Translations under genes and position numbers: made by a program
Origin: Methylobacterium sp. 77
GTDB taxonomy: Bacteria; Pseudomonadota; Alphaproteobacteria; Rhizobiales; Beijerinckiaceae
Direction of reading: 5' to 3'
Length of the DNA stretch: 64,000 bases
Assembly (NCBI RefSeq): GCF_000372825.1
Contig: NZ_KB910516.1
Coordinates: forward strand, 1,830,011 to 1,894,010
The notes under the pieces: model-generated
Told to the model about the DNA's origin: nothing
What the model saw: only the letters and a program-made list of their open reading frames with translations
Database searches by the model: none
Part shown: in pieces, positions 40,141 through 50,392 of the stretch
Position numbering within the stretch: position 1 is the first letter of the stretch
How the letters are laid out: each line of letters opens with the position of its first letter

Positions 40141-41940
40141 TCAGGGGATTGCGAGATCGCCGATGCGAAGCTGAACCCGTTCGCCGCCGCGCCAGGTATC
40201 GATGGCGAGCGTTCCCGCCACGTGGAACTCCTGCCCGATCCCGCCGAGCAGGGCCTGTCCCAGCGGCCCTTGCACGGACCGGAAGGCGATGGCGCCGATG
40301 GCCTGGCCATCGCGGCTTCTGAAGCGCGCACGCACATGGCCGTTGCCCACGATCCCCGCATCGACCAGCCGGTGATGCGGTAGGGCGAAGACCGGTTCCG
40401 GAGCTCCGGCGCCGAACGGTCCGGCGCGCTGGACGAGGCGGACGACGTCCGCGGTGGCGCCGCCCGCGCTCACCGTACCGTCGATGAGAAACGCTTCCAC
40501 CGCTCTCGCCTCGGTGACGGCCGAGGCGAGGTCCGCAGCCAGGAAGTCCGCGAAGTGCGTCACGTCGTGGCTCGGCAGTGTCGCGCCGGCGGCCATGGCA
40601 TGCCCTCCTCCCTTCACGAGGAGACCGGAAGTCACCGCTTGGCGCACCGCATGGCCGAGGTCGACCCCTGCGACCGAGCGGCCGGACCCGGTGGCAGTCC
40701 CATCCGGGCGCAGTGCGAAGGCGAAGGCCGGCCGGCCGAAACGCTCCTTCAGCCGCGCTGCCACCAGCCCGACCACGCCCGGATGCCAATCGACGGAGGC
40801 CGCCACCAGGACGGGTCTGTCCGGATCGAAACTGAGCCCGTGGTCCATCTCGGCCTCGGCTTCGGCCACCGCCTGTGCTTCGATGCCCTGACGCTCGCGG
40901 TTGAGAAGGTCGAGTTCGGTGGCGATGCGATTGGCCTCCGCTGGATCGGCGCTGGTGAGCAGGGCGGCGCCGAGGCCCGCATGGCCGATCCGGCCCCCTG
41001 CATTGATCCGCGGGCCGAGCAGATAACCGAGATGCCAGGATTCCGGCGGCTCGCTCAGGGAGGCCGCATCGAAGAGGGCGGCCAGCCCGATCCTGCCCCG
41101 ACCGCGCATCACCTTCAGTCCTTGGACCACGAAGGCGCGATTGAGCCCGGTGAGCGGCACCACGTCGGCGACCGTCGCCAGGGCCACGAGATCGAGGGCT
41201 TCAGCGAGATCCGGTAGATCTTTCGGCCCTTCCCGCCTCAACCGGCGATTCAGGGCGACGAGCGTGAGGAAGACGATTCCCGCAGCACAGAGATGGCCGA
41301 GCCCCGAGACATCGTCGAGCCGGTTGGGGTTCACCAGCGCCCTCACGGCCGGCAGCACCTCCGGTGCGCCGTGGTGGTCGAGGACGATCACATCGAGGCC
41401 GAGCGACGCTGCGGCGGCCAGGGGCTCGTGGCCGGACGTTCCGCAATCGACGCATACGAGCAGGCTCGCTCCCCCCTCCGCCAAAGCCGTGACCGCGGCC
41501 ACGTTGGGGCCGTAGCCCTCCGTGATTCGGTCCGGAATATGGATCTGAACATCGAGGCCGAGAGCCCGCAGATGGCAGGCGACCAGGGCAGCGCTCGCGG
41601 CGCCGTCGACGTCGTAATCGCCGAAGACCGCCACGCGCTCGCCGGTCTCAACGGCATGGGCGAGCCGTTCGGCGGCGGCGTCCATGTCCACCAGGCTGGA
41701 CGGGTCCGGCATCAGGTCGCGCAGGCGCGGTTCGAGATAGGCCGCTGCCTCATCCGGGCGGATGCCGCGCGAGGCGAGGACGCGAGACAGGAGATCGGGA
41801 AGGCCGTGCGCCTGGACCATCGTCGCGGCATAGGCCTGGGCCGCCGCGTCGTTGCCGCGGTCGTGCCAGGGCCGCCCTAAGATGGAACGCGTAACGCCAA
41901 GGAAGGCGCGGGACGGAGCGAGGGCTGAGGCTGCTGACAC
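40141..41940 (-). CDS. recJ: Single-stranded-DNA-specific exonuclease RecJ
   Basis: A 599-residue DHH-family 5'-3' exonuclease of recombination and mismatch repair. Metal motifs: VAVFGDYDVDGAASAALVAC, VCVDCGTSGHEP, IVLDHHGAPEV and the late KGGGHAMAAGATL (DHHA1 domain), then an OB-type C-terminal domain. It starts with GTG at 41940. Core gene that marks the return to chromosomal backbone after the tRNAs. Confidence 0.94.
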   Translation of the reverse strand: MSAASALAPSRAFLGVTRSILGRPWHDRGNDAAAQAYAATMVQAHGLPDLLSRVLASRGIRPDEAAAYLEPRLRDLMPDPSSLVDMDAAAERLAHAVETGERVAVFGDYDVDGAASAALVACHLRALGLDVQIHIPDRITEGYGPNVAAVTALAEGGASLLVCVDCGTSGHEPLAAAASLGLDVIVLDHHGAPEVLPAVRALVNPNRLDDVSGLGHLCAAGIVFLTLVALNRRLRREGPKDLPDLAEALDLVALATVADVVPLTGLNRAFVVQGLKVMRGRGRIGLAALFDAASLSEPPESWHLGYLLGPRINAGGRIGHAGLGAALLTSADPAEANRIATELDLLNRERQGIEAQAVAEAEAEMDHGLSFDPDRPVLVAASVDWHPGVVGLVAARLKERFGRPAFAFALRPDGTATGSGRSVAGVDLGHAVRQAVTSGLLVKGGGHAMAAGATLPSHDVTHFADFLAADLASAVTEARAVEAFLIDGTVSAGGATADVVRLVQRAGPFGAGAPEPVFALPHHRLVDAGIVGNGHVRARFRSRDGQAIGAIAFRSVQGPLGQALLGGIGQEFHVAGTLAIDTWRGGERVQLRIGDLAIP

Positions 41941-41982
41941 GGTTGCCAGTCTACCCGCCTTGCGCCGGCGAGCGCCACTGCG

Positions 41983-42774
41983 TTACGCGTTAGGCCTTGG
42001 ACCGACGAGAGCGAACATCGCGCCTTGCGGATCGAGGGCATGGAGGATCCATGCGCCGCCGGGCACCTGATGGGGACCCGCGATGATCTGTCCGCCGCGA
42101 GCGGTGACCCGTGGTCCTGCCGCGTCGATATCCCCGACATTGACGTAATAGAGCCAGAACGGTGCCGGTACCTGCGTGTTCGTCATCATGCCACCGGTAT
42201 GAACGCCATCGCACCCTCCATCGGGGCCAGTGACGCCGAAGAGCTGGTAAGTCCCCATGGGGCCCATATCCACCGCGTCGGTCTTCACCCAGCCAAAGAG
42301 GGACGCGTAGAAGGCAAAGGCCGCCTCCCAATCGCGCGCGTGCAGTTCGTGCCAGCCGAAATGTCCGGGCGTCCCGGGCGTGGGCGCCGGGGGTGGCGTG
42401 CCATCGCCACGGAACAGCACGAACACCGCACCCTGCGGGTCGGCGGCGACGCAGAAGCGGCCGATCCCCGGAATATCATCCGGTGCCCTATGGATCGTGC
42501 CCCCGCCCTCGCGCACCTGCGCCGAGGCGGCGTCGACATCCGCCACAGCGATATAGCCCATCCAGGAGGGTCGAGCGCCCATGGCCCGGACCTCGTCGGG
42601 CAGGGTCATCATCCCGCCGACCGGCGCCGCTCCGGAACTCGCCAGGGAGTATTCGATGCCGGGCATGCCGGAATCCGCAATGCTCCAGCCGGTGACGTGG
42701 CTATAGAACTCCCGCGCGGCAGCTAGGTCTGTGGTCATCAGTTCGTACCAGATAAAACGGCCGGTCTGAGTCAT
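41983..42774 (-). CDS. VOC-superfamily protein with two glyoxalase-like domains
   Basis: A 263-residue protein made of two VOC modules (about 5-120 and 133-255); each starts with an F-x-W-x-E-L pattern (RFIWYELMTTDLAAAREFYS and HFGWHELHARDWEAAFAFYA). The substrate is unknown; such proteins include dioxygenases, lyases and resistance proteins. ATG 42774 has GAGGGAG upstream and is preferred over GTG 42780. Confidence 0.85.
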   Translation of the reverse strand: MTQTGRFIWYELMTTDLAAAREFYSHVTGWSIADSGMPGIEYSLASSGAAPVGGMMTLPDEVRAMGARPSWMGYIAVADVDAASAQVREGGGTIHRAPDDIPGIGRFCVAADPQGAVFVLFRGDGTPPPAPTPGTPGHFGWHELHARDWEAAFAFYASLFGWVKTDAVDMGPMGTYQLFGVTGPDGGCDGVHTGGMMTNTQVPAPFWLYYVNVGDIDAAGPRVTARGGQIIAGPHQVPGGAWILHALDPQGAMFALVGPRPNA

Positions 42775-42969
42775 CGTCACACTCCCTCTGTTGGATTCAC
42801 GCTGCCGGACGCATCTGGTTTACACCAAAGGCGGTCACTTTCGAGATGACCTTCCATAACTGTAATCATCGCTTGGGCCCGCACATTGAGCGGGCGGCGC
42901 AGACGCGGCGGTTATACGCGGTGATACGCTCGGCTGATCCGACTGACGGGCCGTCCTCGCTTTCGGAAC

Positions 42970-43008
42970 GAAGAAGGGGCCGGCGTGAGATGCGCCGGCC
43001 CCTTCTTC
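42970..43008 (-). terminator. Hairpin terminator after pntB
   Basis: GAAGAAGGGGCCGGCG (42970-42985) pairs perfectly with CGCCGGCCCCTTCTTC (42993-43008) over a 7-nt loop, 34 nt past the pntB stop on its strand. Stable stem, short U content. Confidence 0.75.
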
Positions 43009-43042
43009 ATGAGGTATCGTGAGGAGCCAGGCCCCACGCGGT

Positions 43043-44443
43043 TCAGAGGTTCTTGACGATCGAGTCCACGACCTTCTTCGCGTCGCCGAACAGCATCATC
43101 GTGTTGTCTCGGAAGAAGACCTCATTCTCCACACCGGCATAACCGGAACCCATCCCGCGCTTGATGAACAGCACGGTCTTTGCCTTCTCCACGTCAAGGA
43201 TCGGCATGCCGTAGATTGGCGAGGCCTTGTCGGTCTTGGCGGCTGGGTTGGTGACGTCGTTGGCGCCGATGACGAAGGCAACATCCGCCTGCGGGAAATC
43301 GCCGTTGATGTCCTCGAGTTCGAACACCTCGTCGTAAGGAACGTTGGCTTCCGCAAGCAGCACGTTCATGTGGCCGGGCATGCGGCCGGCAACCGGGTGG
43401 ATGGCGTATTTCACGTCGACGCCTTCCTTCTTGAGCATGTCCACCATCTCGCGGAGCGAATGCTGGGCCTGCGCCACCGCCATGCCGTAACCCGGCACGA
43501 TGATGATGCGTTCGGCGTTCTTCATGATGTAGGCGGCATCGTCCGCGGAGCCCTGCTTGACGGGGCGCGTCTCGACGGCGCCGCCACCAGCGGCCGCTGC
43601 GGAATCACCGCCGAAGCCGCCGAGGATGACCGATATGAAGGATCGGTTCATGGCCTTGCACATGATGTAGGACAGGATGGCGCCCGAGGAGCCGACCAGC
43701 GCGCCGGTCATGATCAGGGCGAGGTTGCCCAGAGTGAAGCCGATACCGGCCGCTGCCCAACCCGAGTACGAGTTCAGCATCGACACGACGACGGGCATGT
43801 CGGCGCCACCGATCGGGATGATGAGAAGCCCGCCGAGCACGAAGGACAGCATCACGATCAGCCAGAAGACCACCTTGCTCTCGGTGCCGATGAAGACCGC
43901 GATCAGGCCGACCAGAGCGATGGCCAGTGCGATGTTGATCGCATGTCGCTGAGGCAACATGATCGGCTTGCCGGACATGCGTCCGTCGAGCTTTGCGAAG
44001 GCGATGACCGAACCGGTGAAGGTGATCGCGCCGATCGCGACGCCCAGCGCCATCTCGAACAGCGATTCCTTATGGATATGGCCGTTCTCGAGGATGCCCA
44101 CCGCCTGCGGCGCGTAGAGCGTACCCGCGGCTCCTGCCACGGCGGCGAGGCCGACCAGGGAGTGGAAGGCCGCCACGAGCTGCGGCATGGCCGTCATCGG
44201 CACCCGCTTGGCGATGACCGCACCGGCACCACCGCCGATGGCGAGGCCGAGGATGACGATGATCCAGGCGCCGAAACCGGCCGGAGGATGGCCGATCAGG
44301 GTTGTCAGGACCGCGAGGCCCATGCCGACCATGCCGTACAGGTTGCCCTGCCGCGATGTGGTCGGGTGCGAGAGCCCCCGTAGCGCCATGATGAACAGGA
44401 CGCCGGAGACGATATAGAGAAGGGCGGAGATGTTCTGGGACAT
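43043..44443 (-). CDS. pntB: NAD(P) transhydrogenase subunit beta
   Basis: A 466-residue membrane subunit: nine or so helices in the first 280 residues, then the NADP(H)-binding domain III (IIIVPGYGMAVAQAQHSLRE and GANDVTNPAAKTDKASPI). With the two alpha parts it uses the proton gradient to drive hydride transfer between NAD(H) and NADP(H). Last gene of the pnt unit. Confidence 0.95.
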   Translation of the reverse strand: MSQNISALLYIVSGVLFIMALRGLSHPTTSRQGNLYGMVGMGLAVLTTLIGHPPAGFGAWIIVILGLAIGGGAGAVIAKRVPMTAMPQLVAAFHSLVGLAAVAGAAGTLYAPQAVGILENGHIHKESLFEMALGVAIGAITFTGSVIAFAKLDGRMSGKPIMLPQRHAINIALAIALVGLIAVFIGTESKVVFWLIVMLSFVLGGLLIIPIGGADMPVVVSMLNSYSGWAAAGIGFTLGNLALIMTGALVGSSGAILSYIMCKAMNRSFISVILGGFGGDSAAAAGGGAVETRPVKQGSADDAAYIMKNAERIIIVPGYGMAVAQAQHSLREMVDMLKKEGVDVKYAIHPVAGRMPGHMNVLLAEANVPYDEVFELEDINGDFPQADVAFVIGANDVTNPAAKTDKASPIYGMPILDVEKAKTVLFIKRGMGSGYAGVENEVFFRDNTMMLFGDAKKVVDSIVKNL

Positions 44444-44447
44444 CGTC

Positions 44448-44888
44448 TCAGGCCTTCTTCTTGTACATGGCGAGCATGCGCTGTGTGACGAGGAACCCGC
44501 CGAAGATATTGACGCTGGCGAGCACGATGCCCACGAAGCCGAAGAAGCGCGCCCAACCGGTGCCCTTTTCGATCAGCGGTACGCCGGCAGCCAAGAGAGC
44601 GCCGACGATGATGACGGACGAGATTGCGTTGGTGACCGACATCAGGGGGGTGTGGAGCGCCGGGGTCACCGACCACACGACGTAATAGCCGACGAAGATC
44701 GCGAGGACGAAGATCGCGAGCTGGAAGACGGTGGGGTCGACCGCGCCGTGGGTGGCGGCGGCGATGCCATGGCTGATGCCCTGGCTGAGGCTATCGGCGA
44801 TGCTTTGCGCCTGGTCGGCGGAAGCACGGGCGGCAGCGGCGGCAGCGCGCGCCTGCTCGGCGGCCTGATCGGGGGGAAGGGTGGCCAT
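44448..44888 (-). CDS. pntAB: NAD(P) transhydrogenase subunit alpha, membrane part
   Basis: A 146-residue protein with an Ala-rich, helical N terminus and four membrane segments from about residue 52 onward ([60 protein letters not shown]). It corresponds to the C-terminal membrane part that is fused to the NAD-binding part in E. coli PntA. Separate genes are usual in alphaproteobacteria. Confidence 0.92.
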   Translation of the reverse strand: MATLPPDQAAEQARAAAAAARASADQAQSIADSLSQGISHGIAAATHGAVDPTVFQLAIFVLAIFVGYYVVWSVTPALHTPLMSVTNAISSVIIVGALLAAGVPLIEKGTGWARFFGFVGIVLASVNIFGGFLVTQRMLAMYKKKA

Positions 44889-44905
44889 CTGTCTCTCCGC
44901 CGGGG

Positions 44906-46048
44906 TCAGGCTGCTTTGGGCTGGAAGGCGGGGTGGACCACTTGTCCGTCCCGGGTGAGGTTCGTCGCCTTCACGAGCTCGTCATCCCACTTGATGGCGA
45001 GTGTCTTGGCCTCCTTGTCGATCAAGGTCTCGACGAAGGCGAACAGGTTGCGGGCGTAGAGACTGGACGCAGTGGCTGCGAGGCGGCCCGCCACGTTCAC
45101 GTGACCGACGATCTTGACGCCGTTCTCCGTCGTGACGATCTCACCGGCCTTGGCACCAGCGACGTTGCCGCCGCGCTCGACAGCGAGATCGATGAGCACC
45201 GAGCCGGGCTTCATCGAAGCGACCATGGATTCCGAAACCAGCTTCGGAGCCGGTCTGCCGGGAATCAGTGCGGTCGTGATGACGATGTCCTGCTTGGCGA
45301 TGTGCGTCGCCACGAGCTCGGCCTGCTTCTTCTGGTATTCCGCTGACATTTCCTTGGCGTAGCCGCCAGAGGTCTCAGCCTGCTTGAACTCGTCGTCCTC
45401 GACCGCCACGAACTTGGCGCCGAGGGATTCGACCTGCTCCTTGGTCGCCGGACGTACGTCGGTCGCGGTCACTACCGAGCCCATCCGGCGGGCTGTCGCG
45501 ATCGCCTGGAGACCGGCAACGCCGACGCCCATGATGAAGACGCGGGCTGCGGGCACGGTGCCGGCGGCCGTCATCATCATCGGCATGGCACGGCCATACT
45601 CGGCGGCACCGTCGACAACGGCGCGGTAGCCGGCGAGGTTGGCCTGAGATGAGAGCACGTCCATCACCTGAGCGCGGGTGATGCGCGGCATCAGTTCCAT
45701 CGAGAAGGCACTGACGCCGGCATCCGCCATGGCCTTCAGTGCGGTCTCGTTACCGTAGGGATCCATGATGGCGACGACGGTAGCGCCGCTCTTCAGAAGC
45801 TTCAGCTCGGCATCATTCGGGCGCCTGACCTTCAGGATGAGATCAGCATCCTTCGCGGCTTCTTCGGCCGTCGCGGCGACGGTCGCACCCACGGCCTCGT
45901 ATTCAGCATCCGGAACACCGGCCTTGAGGCCAGCGCCAGATTGGACCGTGACGTCAACGCCGAGGCCCTTGAATTTCTTGATCGTGTCAGGCACCGCCGC
46001 GACCCGCGGCTCTGCGGGATCCGACTCTGTCAGTACAGCGATGCGCAT
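44906..46048 (-). CDS. pntAA: NAD(P) transhydrogenase subunit alpha, NAD-binding part
   Basis: A 380-residue soluble NAD(H)-binding subunit related to alanine dehydrogenase. Start [20 protein letters not shown], nucleotide fold with [20 protein letters not shown], and the mobile-loop region [20 protein letters not shown]. First of the three pnt genes, each separated by only a few bases. Confidence 0.95.
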   Translation of the reverse strand: MRIAVLTESDPAEPRVAAVPDTIKKFKGLGVDVTVQSGAGLKAGVPDAEYEAVGATVAATAEEAAKDADLILKVRRPNDAELKLLKSGATVVAIMDPYGNETALKAMADAGVSAFSMELMPRITRAQVMDVLSSQANLAGYRAVVDGAAEYGRAMPMMMTAAGTVPAARVFIMGVGVAGLQAIATARRMGSVVTATDVRPATKEQVESLGAKFVAVEDDEFKQAETSGGYAKEMSAEYQKKQAELVATHIAKQDIVITTALIPGRPAPKLVSESMVASMKPGSVLIDLAVERGGNVAGAKAGEIVTTENGVKIVGHVNVAGRLAATASSLYARNLFAFVETLIDKEAKTLAIKWDDELVKATNLTRDGQVVHPAFQPKAA

Positions 46049-46141
46049 TCAAAGACCCCCTTCGGCAATCGTGCTCGATTGCCGTAGCTTAGCAGGAATA
46101 TAGAGCCCGGACCACTGGTATACCAGCGGTCCGCGGCTACG

Positions 46142-46435
46142 TCACGCGAAGAAGAGGTACAGCGCCAGAAGGATGCCGACCACGAACGGCGCCTTCCAAC
46201 CGATGGCCGGTGCGAGTGCCCCGACAGTCCCGGCGACACCCGACAAGAGGACGCCGAAGATCGCAGTGAGCCAAGCCTCACGGATGCCGCCGACAGCCAA
46301 GGCGAGCACCCAGCAGATCACCACACCCGTGCCGATCTCAACGAACCGGACGAAGCCGCGATAGGTCTGCTCGTGGGTCTTCTCGTCCATAGCCGGACTG
46401 TAATGCACGCCGGTCACGCTCTTCGCATCAGCCAT
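46142..46435 (-). CDS. aa3-type oxidase subunit IV-like small protein
   Basis: A 97-residue membrane protein. Residues 16-30 (MDEKTHEQTYRGFVRF) match the short alphaproteobacterial cytochrome c oxidase subunit IV domain; three hydrophobic segments follow. It lies before the pnt genes on the same strand, an arrangement seen in relatives, and may be co-transcribed with them. Confidence 0.78.
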   Translation of the reverse strand: MADAKSVTGVHYSPAMDEKTHEQTYRGFVRFVEIGTGVVICWVLALAVGGIREAWLTAIFGVLLSGVAGTVGALAPAIGWKAPFVVGILLALYLFFA

Positions 46436-46605
46436 CTTGCGCTCGTCCCCTTGGTCATCATCTTGATTGGTTCCAAGCGGATTTAGCGCATGCCTCGATC
46501 CCTCGCAATCGAGATACCGACTCGCGAAAATATAGAAAGCCGGTTTTATCCCAGGTAATGACAGTCCCTCTCACCTTGTCATGCGACGGAGGGACAAATT
46601 CCGGA

Positions 46606-47979
46606 TCAAGCCGGAGAGGGCAGACCCGCCGCCGCAAGCGCCACACTCTGTCGCTCAGTCAGCCTTTCAAGGGAGAAGCGTTCGATCTCCGCCTCGAACA
46701 ACCGGTGATAATTCAGCTCCGAACGCAGGTGCAGGAACACGGCACCGAGCCCGACAGCCGCCCGGTCCATGAAGACAAATTCCTGGGGAACGGTCACGGG
46801 ACCGCGCTGCTTCAGGGCTTGGTGGACTTCGAATGCTTGACGCCGACCGTACTCGCCGGGCTTCACGCCGTCCGCGACGGTCCTCGTGCGATCCTCCAAG
46901 ATTGGGCCGTAGATGAACCGCGCCCAGATATTGAGAACTTCGATCAAGTCCTTGTTCAGGTTCTTGAACCCCCAGACTTCGTAAGCGTGGACGATCCGGG
47001 CATGATCGTTCTCGAGGAGGCCGCGATAGAGATCGACCACTCCACCGACGAAACGCGGGTGGAAGATGCGGACACAGCCGTAATCGAGAAGGTTGATCCC
47101 CTGCGCTTCTCCTTTCTCGGAGAAGACGGTGTAGTTGCCGAGATGCGGATCACCATGAATCACGGCGGCGCGGCTGAAGGGATGCCACCACGCCTTGAAC
47201 ATCGCCCGCGCCAGGCGATTGCGAATCTCGATCGGCTGATCCGCGAAATCGAGGATCCTGTCGCCGTCGAGCCAGCCGAGAGTGAGGAGGCGCTTCGTCG
47301 AGAGATCCTTGTGGATCGCCGGTACCCTCACTTCGGCGATGTCCTGGAGCACCGCCCCGTAGAGGTTGGCATGCTTCGCCTCGCGCTCGTAATCGAGCTC
47401 CTCCCGCACGCGGGCGCCAATTTCCTTGGCGATTTCACGGGTGTCGAGCCAGGAACTCAGGCGACGGTGGAGGGCGAAAGCTATCTCCAACTGCTTCAGA
47501 TCGGCTTCCACGGCCGACTGCATGTCGGGATACTGGAGCTTGCAGGCGAAAGACGTGCCGTCCAGACCGGTTGCGCGATGAACCTGACCGAGAGAGGCCG
47601 CTGCCGCAGGCTTGAGATCGAAGCTTCCGAAGCGCTTCTGCCAGTCGCTCCCGAGTTCGGCCATCAGCCGGCGCTTGACGAAGGCTGCCCCCATCGGCGG
47701 CGCATCGGCCTGAAGCTTCTGAAGTTCGGTAGCATATTCGGGTGGCAGCAGGTCCGGCACGGTAGCGAGGAGTTGCGCCACCTTCATGATCGGCCCCTTC
47801 AAGCCACCGAGTGCCTGGGCCAGGGCTGCCGCATTGGTCGGGGTCTCGCCCTTTCCAAAAAATTTTGCGCTGGCCATGCGCGCGGCGACGCCGCCGACAT
47901 TGGCTCCGACTCGAGCATAGCGGCTGGCCCGCGCCGAGAAGCGGTTGGCTTCGCTGTCGTGATCGGCCATCGGGTCCAT
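46606..47979 (-). CDS. AarF/UbiB (ABC1) family kinase-like protein
   Basis: A 457-residue ABC1-family protein. Signature: KVAQLLATVPDLLPPEYATE (KxGQ-like motif, here KVAQ), AAASLGQVHRATGLDG (Ala-rich loop) and VIHGDPHLGNYTVF with LLDYGCVRIF for the catalytic and metal Asp. The family supports ubiquinone biosynthesis or other lipid processes through unusual ATPase/kinase activity. It lacks the C-terminal membrane helices of UbiB, so it is more like the soluble AarF group. Start ATG 47979, or 47970. Confidence 0.88.
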   Translation of the reverse strand: MDPMADHDSEANRFSARASRYARVGANVGGVAARMASAKFFGKGETPTNAAALAQALGGLKGPIMKVAQLLATVPDLLPPEYATELQKLQADAPPMGAAFVKRRLMAELGSDWQKRFGSFDLKPAAAASLGQVHRATGLDGTSFACKLQYPDMQSAVEADLKQLEIAFALHRRLSSWLDTREIAKEIGARVREELDYEREAKHANLYGAVLQDIAEVRVPAIHKDLSTKRLLTLGWLDGDRILDFADQPIEIRNRLARAMFKAWWHPFSRAAVIHGDPHLGNYTVFSEKGEAQGINLLDYGCVRIFHPRFVGGVVDLYRGLLENDHARIVHAYEVWGFKNLNKDLIEVLNIWARFIYGPILEDRTRTVADGVKPGEYGRRQAFEVHQALKQRGPVTVPQEFVFMDRAAVGLGAVFLHLRSELNYHRLFEAEIERFSLERLTERQSVALAAAGLPSPA

Positions 47980-48207
47980 TCTGCGCGGCGTGAGGGAGTT
48001 CCTACGAAATAGGCTCCCCGCTCCGACGTACCAGGGCCGTGAGCTTTTGCGTCGCGGGACCGATGACGATCGCCGGCACGTGCAACTGGATCCGAGAGCC
48101 TTCTCATCCCGTAGACGCGGCCATTGAAGTGGACGGTCCGGCGCTCATGGCGAACCGTTCACTTCTCAGTGGTGGCGTCATACGAAGGGCTGGGGAGGCA
48201 GAGATGT

Positions 48208-50097
48208 TTAGCTCTCCATCGCCTCCAGCTCGACGATCATCCCCTCGATCATGTTCAGGCCGATCTGCCAGAAGGCCGGGTCGGTGGCGTCCAGGCCGAA
48301 GGGAGCGAGAAGCTCGCCATAGGGCTTTGCTCCGCCTGCCGAGAGGAGCGCGAAGTAGCGCTCCACGAAGCCCTCTTCAGCCTTGGCGTAGACGCCGTAG
48401 AGCGAGTTCACGAGGCAGTCGCCAAACGCATAGGCATAGACGTAAAACGGCGAGTGGATGAAATGCGGGATGTAGGCCCAGAATGGCTCGTATCCAGCGT
48501 CGAGAGAGATCGCCGGACCGAAGCTCTCGGCCTGCACCGACATCCAGAGGCGATTGATCTGCTCGGCGGTGAGTTCCCCCTCGGCGCGAGCGAGATGGAC
48601 CTTGCGCTCGAACAGGTAGAACGCGATCTGGCGCACCACCGTGTTGATCATGTCCTCGACCTTGGCAGCCAGCATCGCCCGGCGCTGAACCGTATCGGTG
48701 GTGGCGGCGAGAAGCCGACGGAATGTCAGCATCTCACCGAAGACGCTCGCGGTTTCGGCTAGCGTCAGCGGCGTCGGTGCCATCAGTGCGCCGTTCGGCG
48801 AGGCGAGAACCTGATGCACACCGTGGCCAAGTTCGTGCGCCAGGGTCATCACGTCCCGCGGCTTGCCCTGGTAATTGATCAGCACGTAGGGATGAGCCGA
48901 AGGAACTGTGGGATGTGCGAAGGCACCCGGAGCCTTGCCCGGCCGCGTCGGCGCATCGATCCAGCGTCGGTCGAAAAAGGTCTTGGCGATATCGGCCATG
49001 CGCGGCGAAAACGCGCCGTAGGCATCGAGAACCATGTCCCGCGCCTCGGTCCAGGGGATGGTGCGTTGCTCGACCCGAGGTAGCGGAGCGTTGCGATCCC
49101 AGTACGGAAGCGCATCGACCCCGAACCACTTCGCTTTCAGCTTGTAGTACCGGTGCGACAGGCGCGGGTAGGCCGCCTGCACCGCATCGACCAGTGCCGC
49201 CACCACCTCGGGTTCTACCCGATTGGAAAGATGCCGGTCATCGGCGACATCCTTGAAGCCGCGCCAGCGGTCCGAGATCTCCTTGTCCTTGGCCAGCGTG
49301 TTGGTGATGAGGGCGAAGGTGCGGAGATTTGCGCGGAACACGTCTCCCAGCGCTCCGGCCGCCTCTTTACGGACTGCGCCGTCAGGGTCCTGAAGCTTGT
49401 TGAGCGTCGGCTCCAGGGTCAGCATTTCACCCTGAAGCGGGAAGCGCAGAGATGCGATCGTGCCATCGAAGAGCCTGTTCCAGGCGGACCTCCCGGTAAC
49501 CGACTTCTCGAGGAACAGCTTCTCCGTGCGATCGTCGAGTTGAAACGGTTTCTCGCGGCGCAGATCCTCGATCCAGGGGCGGTAATGCGCGAGGGGACCG
49601 TCCGCCATGGCCGCGTCCATCACGGCATCGTCGACCCGATTGACCTCGAGGGCGAAGAAGAGAAGGTGGCCCGAGGCCGTGGTCAGGCGCTCCTGGGTAT
49701 CGCCATAGAATTTTTGGCGCGCCTCGTCGGTTGTGTCGCCGGAATAGACGAGGCCGGCGAAGGACATCAGGCGGCCGAGCCGATCCTCGATTGCCTCATA
49801 AGCCGCGACCGCCTCGGCCAGCCGAGACGATGCGTTCGGGCCAGCTGCGATCGTGGCGATGGTGCCGTCCCAACGCTTCGAAAAACTGCGGCACTCGCCT
49901 TCCGCCTTCTCCAGATCGGCGCGGAAGTCGGGAGAGTCGATCCCGGAATAGAGATCGCTCAGGTCCCATTCGGGAAGCGGGCCTAGGTCGAGGGCGAGAG
50001 CGGCAGCCCGCGCGACTTGCGTCCCCTCCGATCGTTGGCCGCCTGGCGCCCGGACCGCGCTCGACAGGCTGGCATGAACGACGACTCGACTCGACAT
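48208..50097 (-). CDS. pepF: Oligoendopeptidase F (M3 family)
   Basis: A 629-residue cytoplasmic zinc peptidase with TLAHELGHGVHQVLA (HExxH) and the downstream Glu ligand in LAETASVFGEMLTF. The N-terminal half is the helical PepF domain (EWDLSDLYSGIDSPDFRADL). It degrades peptides of roughly 7-17 residues. The frame is open to 50172; ATG 50097 was taken since the added residues are not family-like. Confidence 0.92.
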   Translation of the reverse strand: MSSRVVVHASLSSAVRAPGGQRSEGTQVARAAALALDLGPLPEWDLSDLYSGIDSPDFRADLEKAEGECRSFSKRWDGTIATIAAGPNASSRLAEAVAAYEAIEDRLGRLMSFAGLVYSGDTTDEARQKFYGDTQERLTTASGHLLFFALEVNRVDDAVMDAAMADGPLAHYRPWIEDLRREKPFQLDDRTEKLFLEKSVTGRSAWNRLFDGTIASLRFPLQGEMLTLEPTLNKLQDPDGAVRKEAAGALGDVFRANLRTFALITNTLAKDKEISDRWRGFKDVADDRHLSNRVEPEVVAALVDAVQAAYPRLSHRYYKLKAKWFGVDALPYWDRNAPLPRVEQRTIPWTEARDMVLDAYGAFSPRMADIAKTFFDRRWIDAPTRPGKAPGAFAHPTVPSAHPYVLINYQGKPRDVMTLAHELGHGVHQVLASPNGALMAPTPLTLAETASVFGEMLTFRRLLAATTDTVQRRAMLAAKVEDMINTVVRQIAFYLFERKVHLARAEGELTAEQINRLWMSVQAESFGPAISLDAGYEPFWAYIPHFIHSPFYVYAYAFGDCLVNSLYGVYAKAEEGFVERYFALLSAGGAKPYGELLAPFGLDATDPAFWQIGLNMIEGMIVELEAMES

Positions 50098-50392
50098 GGC
50101 GACATTGATCCTGAAGCGGCGTTCTCGCGCCGCTCGCGCTGATATCGAGCTGCAGGCCCCACGATCAACCACGTGAGAGCATTCAGTCGCAGCGAATCTG
50201 TGGCTTCGTCTTCCTTAGCCCCCGTCACCGAGTGACGCCGGAGCGCGACCGGAGAAAAAGTCGGATCGTCGTTAAGCGCAGCTTTACGCTCTTCCCTCAC
50301 CCTACGGATCGAAACGAAACACTGGTGGTCGGGCTGCAGGACATCATCCTGTTGGCGCCTCCCTTTCACAGCACATGGTCGAGGCTTGCCGC

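Noticed and set aside
43019..44383. 454-codon plus-strand open frame across pntB
   Set aside because: His/Asp/Arg-rich antisense shadow of a clear transhydrogenase gene.
46558..48012. 484-codon plus-strand open frame across the AarF gene
   Set aside because: Antisense shadow; the minus-strand frame has the ABC1 kinase motifs.
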